Positions 18,069 through 28,042 of a stretch of DNA of 64,000 nucleotides are shown one piece after another; position 1 is the first letter of the stretch; each line of letters opens with the position of its first letter. The stretch spans positions 1 to 64,000 of the forward strand of contig NZ_PTIS01000006.1 in assembly GCF_002934235.1 (NCBI RefSeq), in the 5' to 3' direction. The notes beneath the pieces were generated by a model that did no database searches, was not told the DNA's origin, and saw nothing but the letters and a program-made list of their open reading frames with translations. This stretch comes from Clostridium algidicarnis DSM 15099. Its GTDB lineage: Bacteria > Bacillota > Clostridia > Clostridiales > Clostridiaceae. The position numbers and the translations under genes were made by a program.

Positions 18069-18087
18069 ATATATTATCAGAATTTTA

Positions 18088-18125
18088 TTTAGGGGAATTT
18101 AGTCATATGACAAAATTCCCCTAAA
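18088..18125 (+). terminator. Hairpin after nagB, no T tract
   Basis: A perfect 13-bp stem TTTAGGGGAATTT / AAATTCCCCTAAA with a 12-nt loop, 20 nt after nagB. The tail ATCATT has no T run. Probable terminator or mRNA 3' end. Confidence 0.6.
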
Positions 18126-18233
18126 TCATTATAAATTAAAATATTAAGAGGTATAAAAACCTAAAAATATAGAAAAAATGCAAGTGTGAATATGAAATTT
18201 TAAAAATCCACACAAAATACAAACAAAATATTG

Positions 18234-18271
18234 TATAATTAAGTTCTAATAAAAAATGGAAACCATGGTTT
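18234..18271 (+). promoter_or_regulatory. radA -10 box with downstream palindrome
   Basis: TATAAT at 18234-18239 (TTG before it) is the best -10 box before radA; its -35 is weak. Starting about 21 nt further is a perfect 12-bp palindrome AAACCATGGTTT (18260-18271), flanked by GG and CC at slightly larger distance. Its position just after the predicted start would suit a repressor, but no binder is known. Confidence 0.35.
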
Positions 18272-18343
18272 AACCTATAAAGTATAGTAAAATACTAATG
18301 GGTAAACAGATATAAAATAGATGGAAACTGGAGTTGGTAAGGG

Positions 18344-19708
18344 TTGGCAAAGACTAAAACAAATTATGTGTGTCAACAATGTGGATATGAAACATTAAGG
18401 TGGCTTGGAAAGTGTCCTTCTTGTAATACATGGGCAAGTCTTGTAGAAGAAAAGGTAATACCTTCATCAGTAAATGAGCGTCATAAGATGCCGTTTAGTA
18501 AAGAAAGTTTACCTAAAAATATAAACACTATAAAGTCTGGTGAACAAGAACGCTATAACACAGGCATTGTAGAATTAAATAGGGTATTAGGTGGGGGACT
18601 AGTTAAAGGTTCACTTACCCTTATCTCAGGAGATCCTGGTATAGGTAAATCTACACTTCTTATTCAAACTGCTAATAATATAGCGGAAAGTTATGGAAAG
18701 GTTTTATACGTATCAGGAGAAGAATCTGAAGAACAGATAAAGATAAGAGGTGATAGGTTAAATTTATCATCACAAAACCTTTATATATTATCAGAGACTA
18801 ACCTTTCTAATATTGAAGTTCAAATAGAAGAATTAGATCCATCTTTTGTAATAATAGATTCTATTCAAACTGTATTTAAAGACTCATTATCTTCTGCTCC
18901 AGGCAGTGTTTCACAAGTTAGAGAGTGCTCTAATGAGCTTATGAGAATAGGAAAAATGAAAAACATACCATTTTTTATAGTGGCACATGTTACTAAACAA
19001 GGAGAGCTTGCAGGACCTAAAGTATTAGAACATATGGTAGATGCTGTACTATCCTTTGAAGGTGAAAGAACAGAAGAGTTTAGGATATTAAGAACTATGA
19101 AAAATAGATTCGGAACAACTAGTGAAATTGGAGTTTTTGAAATGAAAGAAGAAGGTCTTATGGAAGTTTATGACCCTTCTAAAATATTTTTGCAAGATAC
19201 TTCATTTAATCAAGAAGGATCAATAGTTGTAGGTACGGTGGAAGGTAGTAGACCTATATTAGTTGAAGTTCAAGCATTAGTTAGTGAATCCAATGCAAAC
19301 TTTCCAAGAAGGACATCTGTAGGGCTTGACACTGCAAGATTGAATCTTATTTTGGCAGTTTTAGAAAAGAAATTCAAGATACCTTTTTATAAAACTGATG
19401 TTTATGTTAATGTAGTAGGAGGGTTAAATCTAGAAGGTACATTCGGAGATCTTGGTATAGCTTTAGCTCTTATTTCTAGTGCTAAAGGTAAAAGTTTAAG
19501 TTTGGAAAAAGCCTTATGTATTGGAGAAATAGGACTTACAGGAGAAATAAGACCTGTTATGGGATGTGAAAGAATAATAAATGAAGCCTATAAGATGGGT
19601 TTTAAAAATGTAATAATACCTTCAAGAAATAAAGAAAATTTAAAATTTAAAGATATAAATTTAATTTCAGCAAATAGTTTAAAAGAAGTGGTGGATAAAG
19701 TTTTCTAG
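18344..19708 (+). CDS. radA: DNA repair protein RadA
   Basis: 454 aa. An N-terminal C4 zinc finger (CQQCGYETLRWLGKCPSC), a RecA-like ATPase with Walker A GDPGIGKS (about 96-103), the RadA-specific KNRFG motif (in MKNRFGTTSE) and a C-terminal Lon-like domain give the complete architecture. RadA is a branch-migrating helicase in recombination. The TTG start has GGAG ten bases upstream and yields the expected MAKTKTNYVC. It precedes disA by 54 nt, the usual pairing in Firmicutes; in Bacillus both lie in the ctsR region. Confidence 0.95.
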   Translation: MAKTKTNYVCQQCGYETLRWLGKCPSCNTWASLVEEKVIPSSVNERHKMPFSKESLPKNINTIKSGEQERYNTGIVELNRVLGGGLVKGSLTLISGDPGIGKSTLLIQTANNIAESYGKVLYVSGEESEEQIKIRGDRLNLSSQNLYILSETNLSNIEVQIEELDPSFVIIDSIQTVFKDSLSSAPGSVSQVRECSNELMRIGKMKNIPFFIVAHVTKQGELAGPKVLEHMVDAVLSFEGERTEEFRILRTMKNRFGTTSEIGVFEMKEEGLMEVYDPSKIFLQDTSFNQEGSIVVGTVEGSRPILVEVQALVSESNANFPRRTSVGLDTARLNLILAVLEKKFKIPFYKTDVYVNVVGGLNLEGTFGDLGIALALISSAKGKSLSLEKALCIGEIGLTGEIRPVMGCERIINEAYKMGFKNVIIPSRNKENLKFKDINLISANSLKEVVDKVF

Positions 19709-19762
19709 CTAAAATAGGTAATCTTAAAATAATTGATTATTTAATAGCATTAAGGTGGTTAT

Positions 19763-20827
19763 ATGAGAATAGAAAGAGATAAGGAATTAAAAAACATATT
19801 AAAAATAATGGGACCTGGAACAGCTTTAAGAGAAGGATTAGAAAATATCTTAAGAGCTAAAACAGGGGGGCTTTTATTACTAGCCAGTGATGATGAGACT
19901 CTCAAAATTGTTGATGGAGGATTTACAATTAACTCAGAATACAATCCTTCTTATGTATATGAACTAGCTAAAATGGATGGTGCAATAGTTATAAGTTCTG
20001 ATATAAAAAAGATATTATATGCAAATGCACAGCTTGTACCTGAACATTCAATAACAACTTACGAGACTGGAACAAGACATAGAACAGCTCATAGAGTGGC
20101 TAAGCAAACAGGATGCATTGTAATTGCTATATCTCAAAGAAGAAATATGATAACAGTATACAAAGGAGATATTAAGTATGTGTTAAAAGATAGTAGCATC
20201 ATACTAGGAAAGGCAAACCAAGCAATACAAACCTTAGAGAGATATGTAGCAGTTTTAAATAAAGTAATAAGTAACCTGAATCTTTTAGAATTCCAGGATA
20301 TTGTTACCTTACTTGATGTAGTAACAGTTATTCAAAGAACAGAGATGGTAATGAGAATAGTATCGGAAATTGAAAAGTACATATGTGAATTAGGAAATGA
20401 AGGAAGACTCATATCAATGCAATTAGATGAACTTATAAGGTATGTTGAAGAGGATGGAATACTTTTAATAAGAGATTATTGTAAATTAGGGTTAAATGAA
20501 AATGAAATATATACCGGTATACAAATGTTAAGTTCAGTAGAAATACTAGACTTAGATTTAATAGCTAAACTTATAGGATACAGTGGAGTAACATTAGTAG
20601 AAACGCTTATATCATCTAGAGGATATAGAATATTAAATAAGATTCCAAGAATACCTAGTAGTATTATAGAAAATTTAGTTAAAAACTTTAATGAACTACA
20701 GGCTGTAGTAGAAGCATCCTACGAAGAACTAGATAAAGTAGAAGGTATAGGAGAAGCAAGGGCAAGGGCAATAAAAAATGGGCTTAGAAGAATAAAAGAA
20801 CAAGTAGCTTTAGATAAGCAATTATAA
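19763..20827 (+). CDS. disA: DNA integrity scanning protein DisA, c-di-AMP synthase
   Basis: 354 aa. DisA joins two ATP into cyclic di-AMP and slows sporulation when it meets branched DNA. The catalytic DGA (Asp72-Gly73-Ala74) and RHR (Arg105-His106-Arg107) motifs are intact in the N-terminal DAC domain. A helical spine follows, and the C-terminal helix-hairpin-helix domain ([16 protein letters not shown]) binds junctions. It starts after AAGGTGG. The c-di-AMP receptor DarA is in the same window. Confidence 0.96.
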   Translation: MRIERDKELKNILKIMGPGTALREGLENILRAKTGGLLLLASDDETLKIVDGGFTINSEYNPSYVYELAKMDGAIVISSDIKKILYANAQLVPEHSITTYETGTRHRTAHRVAKQTGCIVIAISQRRNMITVYKGDIKYVLKDSSIILGKANQAIQTLERYVAVLNKVISNLNLLEFQDIVTLLDVVTVIQRTEMVMRIVSEIEKYICELGNEGRLISMQLDELIRYVEEDGILLIRDYCKLGLNENEIYTGIQMLSSVEILDLDLIAKLIGYSGVTLVETLISSRGYRILNKIPRIPSSIIENLVKNFNELQAVVEASYEELDKVEGIGEARARAIKNGLRRIKEQVALDKQL

Positions 20828-20832
20828 TATTA

Positions 20833-20853
20833 CCCCTGCTTTTATAGCAGGGG
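20833..20853 (+). terminator. Short GC hairpin between disA and the convergent gene
   Basis: CCCCTGC and GCAGGGG with a 7-nt T-rich loop, 5 nt after disA. There is no T tract on either side. It separates two convergent genes and may end both transcripts weakly. Confidence 0.55.
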
Positions 20854-20858
20854 AGTCA

Positions 20859-21257
20859 TTATCTAAGATGATACTTACCTAAAGTATTCATCCTATCATA
20901 TTCTTTTAAAATTATATCATAAATATTTAAATCTAAAAGATTGCACAGAGAACTCAGGTAAAATATATTATTACCTAATTCAGTTTCTATAACTTCCCTA
21001 CAGTCGTTACAAAGATTTCCGTCTAGATGAGTTTTAAAGCAGTCATTTGGGTTATCCATTGAATTTTCATCAGAGGGCAAACATTGCTTTTTAGCATTTA
21101 TAGTTATACAGCCACAGCTTGTAACAGATTTAGCTATTGATCTATTGACTCTAGCTTCTGATTCTTGAAGCTTAGTAAGTACGTCTAAAATGCTCTTATG
21201 CCTTATAAGATATTCATCGACGGAGTTTTGGAAATCATCAAAAATTATATCTTTCAT
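20859..21257 (-). CDS. Cysteine-rich protein of unknown function
   Basis: 132 aa. The protein has seven cysteines: Cys48, 50, 59, 73, 83, 86 and 105, with CGC and LCNDC clusters that suggest metal binding. The N-terminus (about 5-42) is a predicted helix with a heptad-like pattern. The C-terminal stretch ETELGNNIFYLSSLCNLLDL recalls the paired helices of MazG-like pyrophosphohydrolases, but the acidic metal ligands are not clearly conserved. I have seen similar clostridial proteins beside disA annotated as DUF1573, but cannot verify that. AAGGAG precedes the ATG on the - strand. It is convergent with disA. Confidence 0.72.
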   Translation of the reverse strand: MKDIIFDDFQNSVDEYLIRHKSILDVLTKLQESEARVNRSIAKSVTSCGCITINAKKQCLPSDENSMDNPNDCFKTHLDGNLCNDCREVIETELGNNIFYLSSLCNLLDLNIYDIILKEYDRMNTLGKYHLR

Positions 21258-21594
21258 GTAAGACTCAACTCCTTATTTTTTTAACTAGCCTAGGTTCTTT
21301 AAGTTAATTATAGGTTTTTTCAGACAATTTTGTCAATTGGTGAATGGACGATGTGAATAGTTAAATCTGTTTATGCTTATATATTAACTTAGATACTAGC
21401 TTTTTCATAGGGGGGCTTAATAGAAGTATTTATCAAGGCTGAATATGAACATATAAGTAAAAGCTTAAAAAGTAATGAATATTCTATTAAATAAGCAGGC
21501 TTTTATTGCAATGGAAAAAGTATTAATATATATTAATACTTAAGGGTTAGAATTACAACTTTTTGGCAACAATTTAGAAAGGGAGGTGAATGAC
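21258..21594. other. Intergenic region with no gene
   Basis: This 337-base stretch lies between divergent genes and should hold promoters for both. I see a small inverted repeat GACAATTTTGTC near 21322-21333, several AT-rich stretches, and a G run (GGGGGG near 21412). No open frame with a ribosome binding site, tRNA or recognisable riboswitch was found. Confidence 0.5.
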
Positions 21595-22701
21595 TTGTTA
21601 AAAAAGGTTTTAAGATCGTTATTTACAATAATAGGATTAGTGATTGGCTACTTCGTTGGTGTTTTATTACTTAAAACTGAGTATGTAAAAAGCAAGGGAT
21701 ATTTCAGCGGATTTAATATTAATACAATATTATTTTTAATTCTTATTACTTTATTATTTGGATTTATATTATTTTTAATTTCACCATGGATTAATAATTT
21801 GATTTCTAAAGTAGTAGAATATATCGAAAGAAGTATGCAAAAATTAACATCGATAGAAATTTTATTTGGAGCAGTAGGAGCCATAATTGCACTTATTATA
21901 TCTTCGCTTTTAGCTAGTGTTTTGAATGCAACATTAATTGGAAAGATAATTTATGCGGTTATAAATATAGTGGCAGCTGTATTTGGAGCAGACATTGCTA
22001 TTAAAAGAAGAGAAGATGTGATGTCCTTTTTTGGCAACTTCAAAAAGGTAACATCAGGAAGAGATAAAAAGAACAAATTTAATAATAAAGCTACACCTAA
22101 AGTTCTAGATACCTCTGTTATAATTGATGGGAGAATATTTGATATATGTCAAACAGGGTTTATAGAAGGAACCCTAATAATTCCGACATTTGTTTTAGAA
22201 GAATTAAGGCATATAGCAGATTCATCTGACTCATTAAAAAGAAATCGCGGAAGAAGAGGTCTTGATATATTAAATAAGATTCAAAAAGAATTAAATATTG
22301 AAGTTCAAATATCAGAAAAGGACTTTCCAGAAATAGCAGAAGTAGATAGTAAATTATTAAAACTTGCTCAATTTTTAGACGGTAAGGTTATAACAAACGA
22401 TTATAACTTAAATAAGGTGGCTGAATTTCAAGGGGTAGATGTTCTTAATATTAACGAACTTGCGAATGCAATAAAACCGGTAGTTCTTCCAGGAGAAGAA
22501 ATGACTATACAGGTTATAAAAGATGGTAAAGAGTCTGGTCAAGGAATAGCATATTTAGATGATGGAACTATGATAGTTGTTGAAGGTGGCAGAAAATATA
22601 TAGGTGAGGTTATAGACGTAGTTGTTACATCTGTACTTCAAACTGCTGCAGGAAGAATGATATTTGCTAAAGAAAAAGATGCATTTGAAAAGCAAGGTTA
22701 A
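21595..22701 (+). CDS. yacL: PIN/TRAM domain membrane protein (YacL)
   Basis: 368 aa. Four predicted N-terminal membrane helices (within about residues 5-130) are followed by a PIN nuclease domain beginning [12 protein letters not shown] (Asp172 is the first acidic ligand) and a C-terminal TRAM RNA-binding domain (about 300-360). The family is conserved in Firmicutes between disA and ispD, as here; a toxin-free RNase role is presumed. The TTG at 21595 is eight bases from GGGAGG; the in-frame GTG nine bases earlier overlaps that site. Confidence 0.9.
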   Translation: MLKKVLRSLFTIIGLVIGYFVGVLLLKTEYVKSKGYFSGFNINTILFLILITLLFGFILFLISPWINNLISKVVEYIERSMQKLTSIEILFGAVGAIIALIISSLLASVLNATLIGKIIYAVINIVAAVFGADIAIKRREDVMSFFGNFKKVTSGRDKKNKFNNKATPKVLDTSVIIDGRIFDICQTGFIEGTLIIPTFVLEELRHIADSSDSLKRNRGRRGLDILNKIQKELNIEVQISEKDFPEIAEVDSKLLKLAQFLDGKVITNDYNLNKVAEFQGVDVLNINELANAIKPVVLPGEEMTIQVIKDGKESGQGIAYLDDGTMIVVEGGRKYIGEVIDVVVTSVLQTAAGRMIFAKEKDAFEKQG

Positions 22702-22730
22702 TATAAGGATTAAATTAATAAAGTTTATAA

Positions 22731-22772
22731 TTACAATAATACCCCTATTTTTATGTAGGGGTATTATTGTAA
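22731..22772 (+). terminator. 17-bp perfect inverted repeat after yacL, no T tract
   Basis: TTACAATAATACCCCTA pairs perfectly with TAGGGGTATTATTGTAA across an 8-nt T-rich loop, 29 nt after yacL. No T run follows the stem. Likely a 3' end or stabilising structure. Confidence 0.6.
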
Positions 22773-22827
22773 TATAAAGTTATATATATTAATAGAAACT
22801 AAGTTTATTCATTAAAGGGGGATAGGC

Positions 22828-23514
22828 ATGGGTAAGGTAAATGCTCTCATAGTAGCTGGGGGAAAAGGTAAAAGGATGAATAGTGATAAAAGCAAACAAT
22901 TTTTAAATATTCACGGGAAACCTTTAATACATCGTACTTTAGAGAAGTTTTCAATGTGCTGTGATATAGATGAAATATATTTAGTATTGCCAGAGGATGA
23001 AGTTACATATTTTGAGGAAAATATACTGAAAAAATATAAGTTTGATAAACCTATCATTATTGTTAAGGGTGGGAAAGAAAGGCAGGACTCAGTTTACAAT
23101 GGACTAATTTCAATGGAAGATTGTGAAGTTGTGCTTATTCATGATGGCGCAAGACCTTTGGTTAGTGATGATATAATAAAAGATGGAATAAGATATGCCT
23201 ATTTGTATGGTGGTGCGGCACCTGGGGTTAAGGTTAAAGATACTATAAAAGTTATAGATGAAAGTGGCTTTTCAAAGGCTACTTTAAATAGGAAAGAATT
23301 AGTAGCAATACAAACACCTCAATGCTTTAAATATTCCATTATATTAGAAGGACATAACTACATTAGAAAGAATAAGATATTAGTAACAGATGATACGGCT
23401 GCTTTAGAACTTATAGGTCACAAGGTTTTTATTTATGAGGGAAGCTATGAAAATATAAAAATTACAACTAAAGAAGACCTAAGAATTGCCGAGCTTATCA
23501 TTAATAGAGTATAG
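22828..23514 (+). CDS. ispD: 2-C-methyl-D-erythritol 4-phosphate cytidylyltransferase
   Basis: 228 aa. IspD transfers CMP from CTP to MEP, the third step of the MEP isoprenoid pathway. The nucleotide-binding AGGKGKRMNSDKSKQFL is at about 11-27; HDGARP and the C-terminal TDDTAALE plus NIKITTKEDL are the family motifs. The following ispF, adjacent in many bacteria, is absent here. The ATG has GGGGGA upstream. Confidence 0.94.
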   Translation: MGKVNALIVAGGKGKRMNSDKSKQFLNIHGKPLIHRTLEKFSMCCDIDEIYLVLPEDEVTYFEENILKKYKFDKPIIIVKGGKERQDSVYNGLISMEDCEVVLIHDGARPLVSDDIIKDGIRYAYLYGGAAPGVKVKDTIKVIDESGFSKATLNRKELVAIQTPQCFKYSIILEGHNYIRKNKILVTDDTAALELIGHKVFIYEGSYENIKITTKEDLRIAELIINRV

Positions 23515-23692
23515 CTATGTGCTAGTAATTATGTAGGGTTAAGTATTTATTAAAATTAAGGTGTAATTACAAAGGCTTTATTTAAAGAAATAATAAAATC
23601 AATTAGAAATAAGATGGTTTATAAATTAGCAAAAATAATATAATTAAAAGGTAATATAGAAAAATTAAAAACTTATATATAGTTTTGAATTA

Positions 23693-23701
23693 TGATATAA
23701 T
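23693..23701 (+). promoter_or_regulatory. Extended -10 promoter before cysS
   Basis: TGATATAAT is an extended -10 element (TG, one base, TATAAT at 23696-23701) with only a weak -35. The predicted start is near 23708, giving a leader of about 45 nt. This is too short for a T-box, and none was found upstream. Confidence 0.45.
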
Positions 23702-23752
23702 TTAATTTGGATAGATTAGAAAATTTTATATAGGCTTAAATGGAGGGAAATT

Positions 23753-25153
23753 ATGAAATTATATAATACATTAAATAAAAGAAAAGAAGAATTTGTTCCT
23801 TTGACAGAAGGAGAAATAAAGATGTATGTTTGTGGACCTACTGTATATAATCTTTTTCATATAGGTAATGCAAGAACATTTATTGTTTTCGATGCTTTAA
23901 GGAGATATCTTGAATATAGTGGATATAAAGTTAGTTATGTTCAAAACTTTACGGATATAGATGATAAAATGATAAAAAAAGCTAATGAAGAAAAAACTAC
24001 AGTAAAGTCTCTAGGAGATAAATATATAAATGAGTACTATAAGGATGCTGATGCATTAAATATAGAAAGGGCTACCTTTAATCCTAGAGCTACAGAGCAC
24101 ATAGATCAAATAGTAAGTTTTATATCAGATCTTGTGGATAAAGGATATGCATATGAGGCAGATGGAGATGTTTACTTTAGCACAAAGAAATTTAATGGCT
24201 ATGGCAAACTATCAGGACAAAACATAGATGATTTGCAGGCAGGAGCTAGGATAGAAGTAGGAGATAAGAAACAGGATCCTATGGATTTTGCTCTATGGAA
24301 AAATAAAAAAGAAGGGGAACCAGCTTGGGAGAGCCCATGGGGAATGGGAAGACCAGGATGGCATATTGAATGCTCTTGCATGGCGCATAATATATTAGGT
24401 GAAACCATTGATATCCATGCTGGAGGATCTGATCTTGTATTCCCACATCATGAAAATGAAATAGCACAAAGCGAATCGAGAAGTGGAAAACCATTTGCAA
24501 ATTATTGGGTGCATTCAGCCTTTGTAAATATAAATAATCAAAAAATGTCAAAATCATTGAATAACTTTTTCACAACTCGTGATATATTAGAGAGTTATGA
24601 TTCAGATGTAGTAAGATTTTTCATGTTATCTGGACATTATAGAACACAACTAAACTTTAGTATGGAGCTTTTAGATTCTGCTAAGGCATCTGTAGAAAGG
24701 CTTTATAATGCTATAGGTAATTTAGAAAGCCTTTTAGAAGAAGTGAAGCAAGATAGCATTAAGGAAGAAGAGAAGGTATATATAGATCACATAAAGGAAT
24801 ACAAAGAGAAATTTATGATAAAGATGGATGATGATTTTAATACTGCAGATGGAATATCTGTTATATTTGATTTGATTCGAGATTTAAATAGTAATATAGA
24901 TATAAATTCATCTAAGGATATGATTAATTATGCTTTAAACCTTATAAGAGATTTAGGGTCACCACTTGGAATTCTTCAAAAATCCACTAAGATGAATTTA
25001 AAAGAAGAGGTGGAAAAGTTAATTGAACAAAGAGAACAAGCAAGAAAAGATAAAGATTGGGCGTTATCAGATAAAATACGAGATAAACTTAAAGATATGG
25101 GGATAGTTTTAGAAGACACACCTCAGGGAGTAAGGTGGAAAAAGTGCAATTAG
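23753..25153 (+). CDS. cysS: Cysteinyl-tRNA synthetase
   Basis: 466 aa class I synthetase that charges tRNA-Cys, one of whose genes is at 391-465. The zinc ligand Cys27 (MYVCGPT) precedes HIGN (36-39), the other cysteine ligand lies in WHIECSCMA, and KMSKS is at 264-268. Full length. GGAGGG lies eight bases before the ATG. In many clostridia mrnC follows directly; here two other genes intervene. Confidence 0.97.
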   Translation: MKLYNTLNKRKEEFVPLTEGEIKMYVCGPTVYNLFHIGNARTFIVFDALRRYLEYSGYKVSYVQNFTDIDDKMIKKANEEKTTVKSLGDKYINEYYKDADALNIERATFNPRATEHIDQIVSFISDLVDKGYAYEADGDVYFSTKKFNGYGKLSGQNIDDLQAGARIEVGDKKQDPMDFALWKNKKEGEPAWESPWGMGRPGWHIECSCMAHNILGETIDIHAGGSDLVFPHHENEIAQSESRSGKPFANYWVHSAFVNINNQKMSKSLNNFFTTRDILESYDSDVVRFFMLSGHYRTQLNFSMELLDSAKASVERLYNAIGNLESLLEEVKQDSIKEEEKVYIDHIKEYKEKFMIKMDDDFNTADGISVIFDLIRDLNSNIDINSSKDMINYALNLIRDLGSPLGILQKSTKMNLKEEVEKLIEQREQARKDKDWALSDKIRDKLKDMGIVLEDTPQGVRWKKCN

Positions 25154-25225
25154 ACTTAGTAAATAACCATATACTTACTATAGAAATTTTTAGTGTTCTA
25201 AGGATTATATAGGAGGAATAAACAA

Positions 25226-27010
25226 ATGAAAAATAAGAAGATTAAAATAAAGCCCATTCGTGTAAAATCAACCTTTATAATATTTTCACTTGTATTTCTC
25301 CTTTTATCAATACAACTTTTTAGAAGAATGGTTCTACAAGGTGAGTTTTTGGGTAATAAGGCAGAACAACAATTTTTAAACGAGGCTAAAATATCGCCTA
25401 AAAGAGGAAGTATATTAGATAGAAACGGAAGAGAACTTGCTGTAAGTGGTGATGTATATAAAGTTAACTTAGATTTATTGGCCATGCAAGAATATTGTGT
25501 AAGATACAATGAAACTAAAGAGCAAGTATCAGAAGAAATCTCAGGAGCTCTAGGCATGGATAATGACAAGGTGCTATCTATGCTTGATAAAACAGATAAT
25601 AATGGTAGATTATTAAGGGGAATGACTCTAGAGAGAAAAATAGAAAAAGATAAAATAGATAAGCTTAAAGAAGTGAGAAAAACTAAAAAGTATAACTTTA
25701 TGATAATAGAAAATGATTCTACAAGGCTTTATCCTAATAATAATTTTCTAGCTCACGCACTTGGTATAGTAGATTTGGAGGGTGAGGGTGTTTTTGGATT
25801 AGAAAAATATTATGATAAAGAACTTATGGGAGTAGCGGGTATCAGGATAGCAGAGTTAGATAAAAATGCTTCAGAGTTGCCCTATGAGGATGTTGTTTAT
25901 ACAGAAGCTATAAATGGTAAAGATGTAATTTTAAGTGTAGATGAAAGTATACAATATATAGCTCAAACAGTGGCAGATAAGGCTTTGAAAGATACTAAAG
26001 CTAAAGGTGTAACTATTATTGTAACTAATCCTAAAAATGGTGAAGTATTAGCAATGGTTAACAAACCAGACTTTAATTTAAATGACCCGAGAATGGGAAT
26101 AGTGGATAATGAAAAATTGCAACAATTATGGAGAAATAAAGCTGTAAATGATGTTTTCGAACCTGGATCCACGTTTAAGATAACCACAATTTCTGCGGCA
26201 TTAGAAGAAAAGGTGACATTTCTTAATGATGACTTTTATTGCAAGGGGTTTACTGTGGTAAATGGAACAAAGGTGAACTGTTGGAAGCCTGAAGGGCACG
26301 GATCAGAGAAATTAATAGACATCTTGGAGAATTCTTGTAATCCTGGATTTATGGAGCTTGGTAGAAGATTAGGTCAAGAAAGATTAAATAAATATATATA
26401 TGATTTTGGATTTGGAAAACCTGCAGGTATAGATCTAACAGGAGAGGCAGCAGGGATAATTAAGCCTACAGACCAAATGACTGCTTTAGATCTTGCCACC
26501 ATATCTTTTGGACAAACTGATGCAGCATCACCTATACAAATATTAGCGGCGCTAAACACTATAATGAATGATGGAGTATATTCAACTCCACATTTAATGA
26601 AAGAAGTAGTTGGTGTAGACAAAAATGGAGGTACATCGGTGTCCAAGCCTTATGAAGAAAAAAATCAAAGACAAGTAATAAGTAAGGATACAGCAAATAC
26701 AGTGGCTAAAATGTTGGAAGAAACCGTATCTAAGGGCTCGGGTAAACAAGCTTATGTAGAGGGACTTGGAATAGCTGGGAAAACAGGAACAGCTCAAAAG
26801 GCCAATATAGGCGGAAAAGGTTATGTGGAAGGAAAGTTTATATCTTCGTTTATTGGAGCAGCACCTTATGATAATCCTAAAGTAAGCGTATTTGTAAGTA
26901 TTGATGAACCAGAAGGAGAACATTTTGGTGGTATTATTGCGTCTCCAGTGGCTAAGGAGTTGTTTCAACAAATATTTAATCAAATGGGTATTAATCCATT
27001 AAAAGAATAA
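25226..27010 (+). CDS. Class B penicillin-binding protein (FtsI/SpoVD-like transpeptidase)
   Basis: 594 aa. One N-terminal membrane helix (about 14-32) anchors it outside. The dimerisation domain begins with the RGSILDRNGRELA motif, and the transpeptidase domain has the three active-site motifs: Ser315-Thr-Phe-Lys318, SCN in ENSCNPG, and KTGTA from Lys519. It cross-links peptidoglycan during septation or spore cortex synthesis. No PASTA domains follow, unlike typical SpoVD. AGGAGG lies upstream. It stands between cysS and mrnC, away from any division cluster, so its exact role is open. Confidence 0.9.
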   Translation: MKNKKIKIKPIRVKSTFIIFSLVFLLLSIQLFRRMVLQGEFLGNKAEQQFLNEAKISPKRGSILDRNGRELAVSGDVYKVNLDLLAMQEYCVRYNETKEQVSEEISGALGMDNDKVLSMLDKTDNNGRLLRGMTLERKIEKDKIDKLKEVRKTKKYNFMIIENDSTRLYPNNNFLAHALGIVDLEGEGVFGLEKYYDKELMGVAGIRIAELDKNASELPYEDVVYTEAINGKDVILSVDESIQYIAQTVADKALKDTKAKGVTIIVTNPKNGEVLAMVNKPDFNLNDPRMGIVDNEKLQQLWRNKAVNDVFEPGSTFKITTISAALEEKVTFLNDDFYCKGFTVVNGTKVNCWKPEGHGSEKLIDILENSCNPGFMELGRRLGQERLNKYIYDFGFGKPAGIDLTGEAAGIIKPTDQMTALDLATISFGQTDAASPIQILAALNTIMNDGVYSTPHLMKEVVGVDKNGGTSVSKPYEEKNQRQVISKDTANTVAKMLEETVSKGSGKQAYVEGLGIAGKTGTAQKANIGGKGYVEGKFISSFIGAAPYDNPKVSVFVSIDEPEGEHFGGIIASPVAKELFQQIFNQMGINPLKE

Positions 27011-27202
27011 TTAAACATAATAAATAAATTAAAAAATAAATTAAAAAACTGAGTATTTAGTAGAGATGGTCAGGATGGGAGATTTAAATTTGTCAAAGAG
27101 GGAATAAGACGAAGTGATAATCATTTTCAATAAAGAGATAATGTGATATATTATCTAAAGGCAATAATTTACCGCGGCAATTCATTTATATGGAGGTATA
27201 TT

Positions 27203-27796
27203 ATGGCGAAAATGATGGGACCACGTTTTAAACAATGCAGAAGGCTTGGATTAAATGTAAGTGGTCATCCAAAGGCAATGAAAAGAGAAGCAAGAGGAAC
27301 TAGTAGGGCGGATAAAAAGTTATCTGATTTTGGAGTTCAATTATTAGAAAAACAAAGGCTTAGAGCTTACTACGGTGTTTTAGAAAAGCAATTTAAAATA
27401 TATGTAGATAAAGCTTTGAAAAGTAAAGAAATGACTGGAGATGTGTTACTTGTAAGCCTAGAATGTAGGCTAGATAACATAGTATATAGAATGGGCCTAG
27501 CTTCATCCATTAGACAAGCAAGGCAGATGGTAAGTCATGGACATATAGAAGTTGATGGTAAAAAGGTAGATATACCATCTTATTCAGTTAATATAGGAGA
27601 AGAGGTATCACTTAAGTCATCATCACAAAAGATAAATATATTTAAAGAAAACTTTGAAAATATTTATTCTCTTAATCTATCGTATATAGAAAAAGATGAA
27701 GAAAACTTTAAGGCTAAGTTATGTAAATTACCTGAAAGACATGAATTGCCAATAGAAATAAATGAGCAATTAATCGTTGAATATTATTCTAAATAA
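27203..27796 (+). CDS. Ribosomal protein S4 paralogue, zinc-less form
   Basis: 197 aa. It has the S4 N-terminal region (FKQCRRLGL, then [26 protein letters not shown]) and the S4 RNA-binding domain (LDNIVYRMG ... [19 protein letters not shown]), but only one cysteine in the N-terminal part. The zinc form at 62174 has four. Such C-minus copies can replace the zinc form under zinc limitation in some bacteria. The 192-nt gap before it is long enough for a leader; no known S4 leader fold could be confirmed. The ATG at 27203 follows TGGAGG. Confidence 0.9.
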   Translation: MAKMMGPRFKQCRRLGLNVSGHPKAMKREARGTSRADKKLSDFGVQLLEKQRLRAYYGVLEKQFKIYVDKALKSKEMTGDVLLVSLECRLDNIVYRMGLASSIRQARQMVSHGHIEVDGKKVDIPSYSVNIGEEVSLKSSSQKINIFKENFENIYSLNLSYIEKDEENFKAKLCKLPERHELPIEINEQLIVEYYSK

Positions 27797-27830
27797 AAAT
27801 TAAATATAAAATACAAGTAAAATATATTTA

Positions 27831-27879
27831 AAACTCTAAATTCATTATCTATATAAATGATGAATTTAGAGTTTTTTTA
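27831..27879 (+). terminator. Terminator after the S4 paralogue
   Basis: AAACTCTAAATTCAT pairs perfectly with ATGAATTTAGAGTTT (15 bp), followed by a T tract on the + strand. A standard intrinsic terminator. Confidence 0.9.
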
Positions 27880-28042
27880 TAAAGCTATAAAAGAGCATAA
27901 TTATTGGTAAGTTTTTATATACAAAAGTTAAATTAGTTGTTATATTATCTTAAACAGTAGGTTAATAAAGATATTTTAGTTGAGATTATTGAAAATATGA
28001 GTAATAATTAGATTATGCTAAAAGAATTCAAGGAGAATTAAT

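Noticed and set aside
23515-23752. Possible T-box or other riboswitch before cysS
   Set aside because: No T-box sequence, specifier stem or antiterminator was seen, and the likely promoter gives a leader of only about 45 nt.
27011-27202. S4 leader RNA before the S4 paralogue
   Set aside because: The gap is long enough, but I could not find a convincing fold matching the Firmicute S4 leader; a covariance search would settle it.
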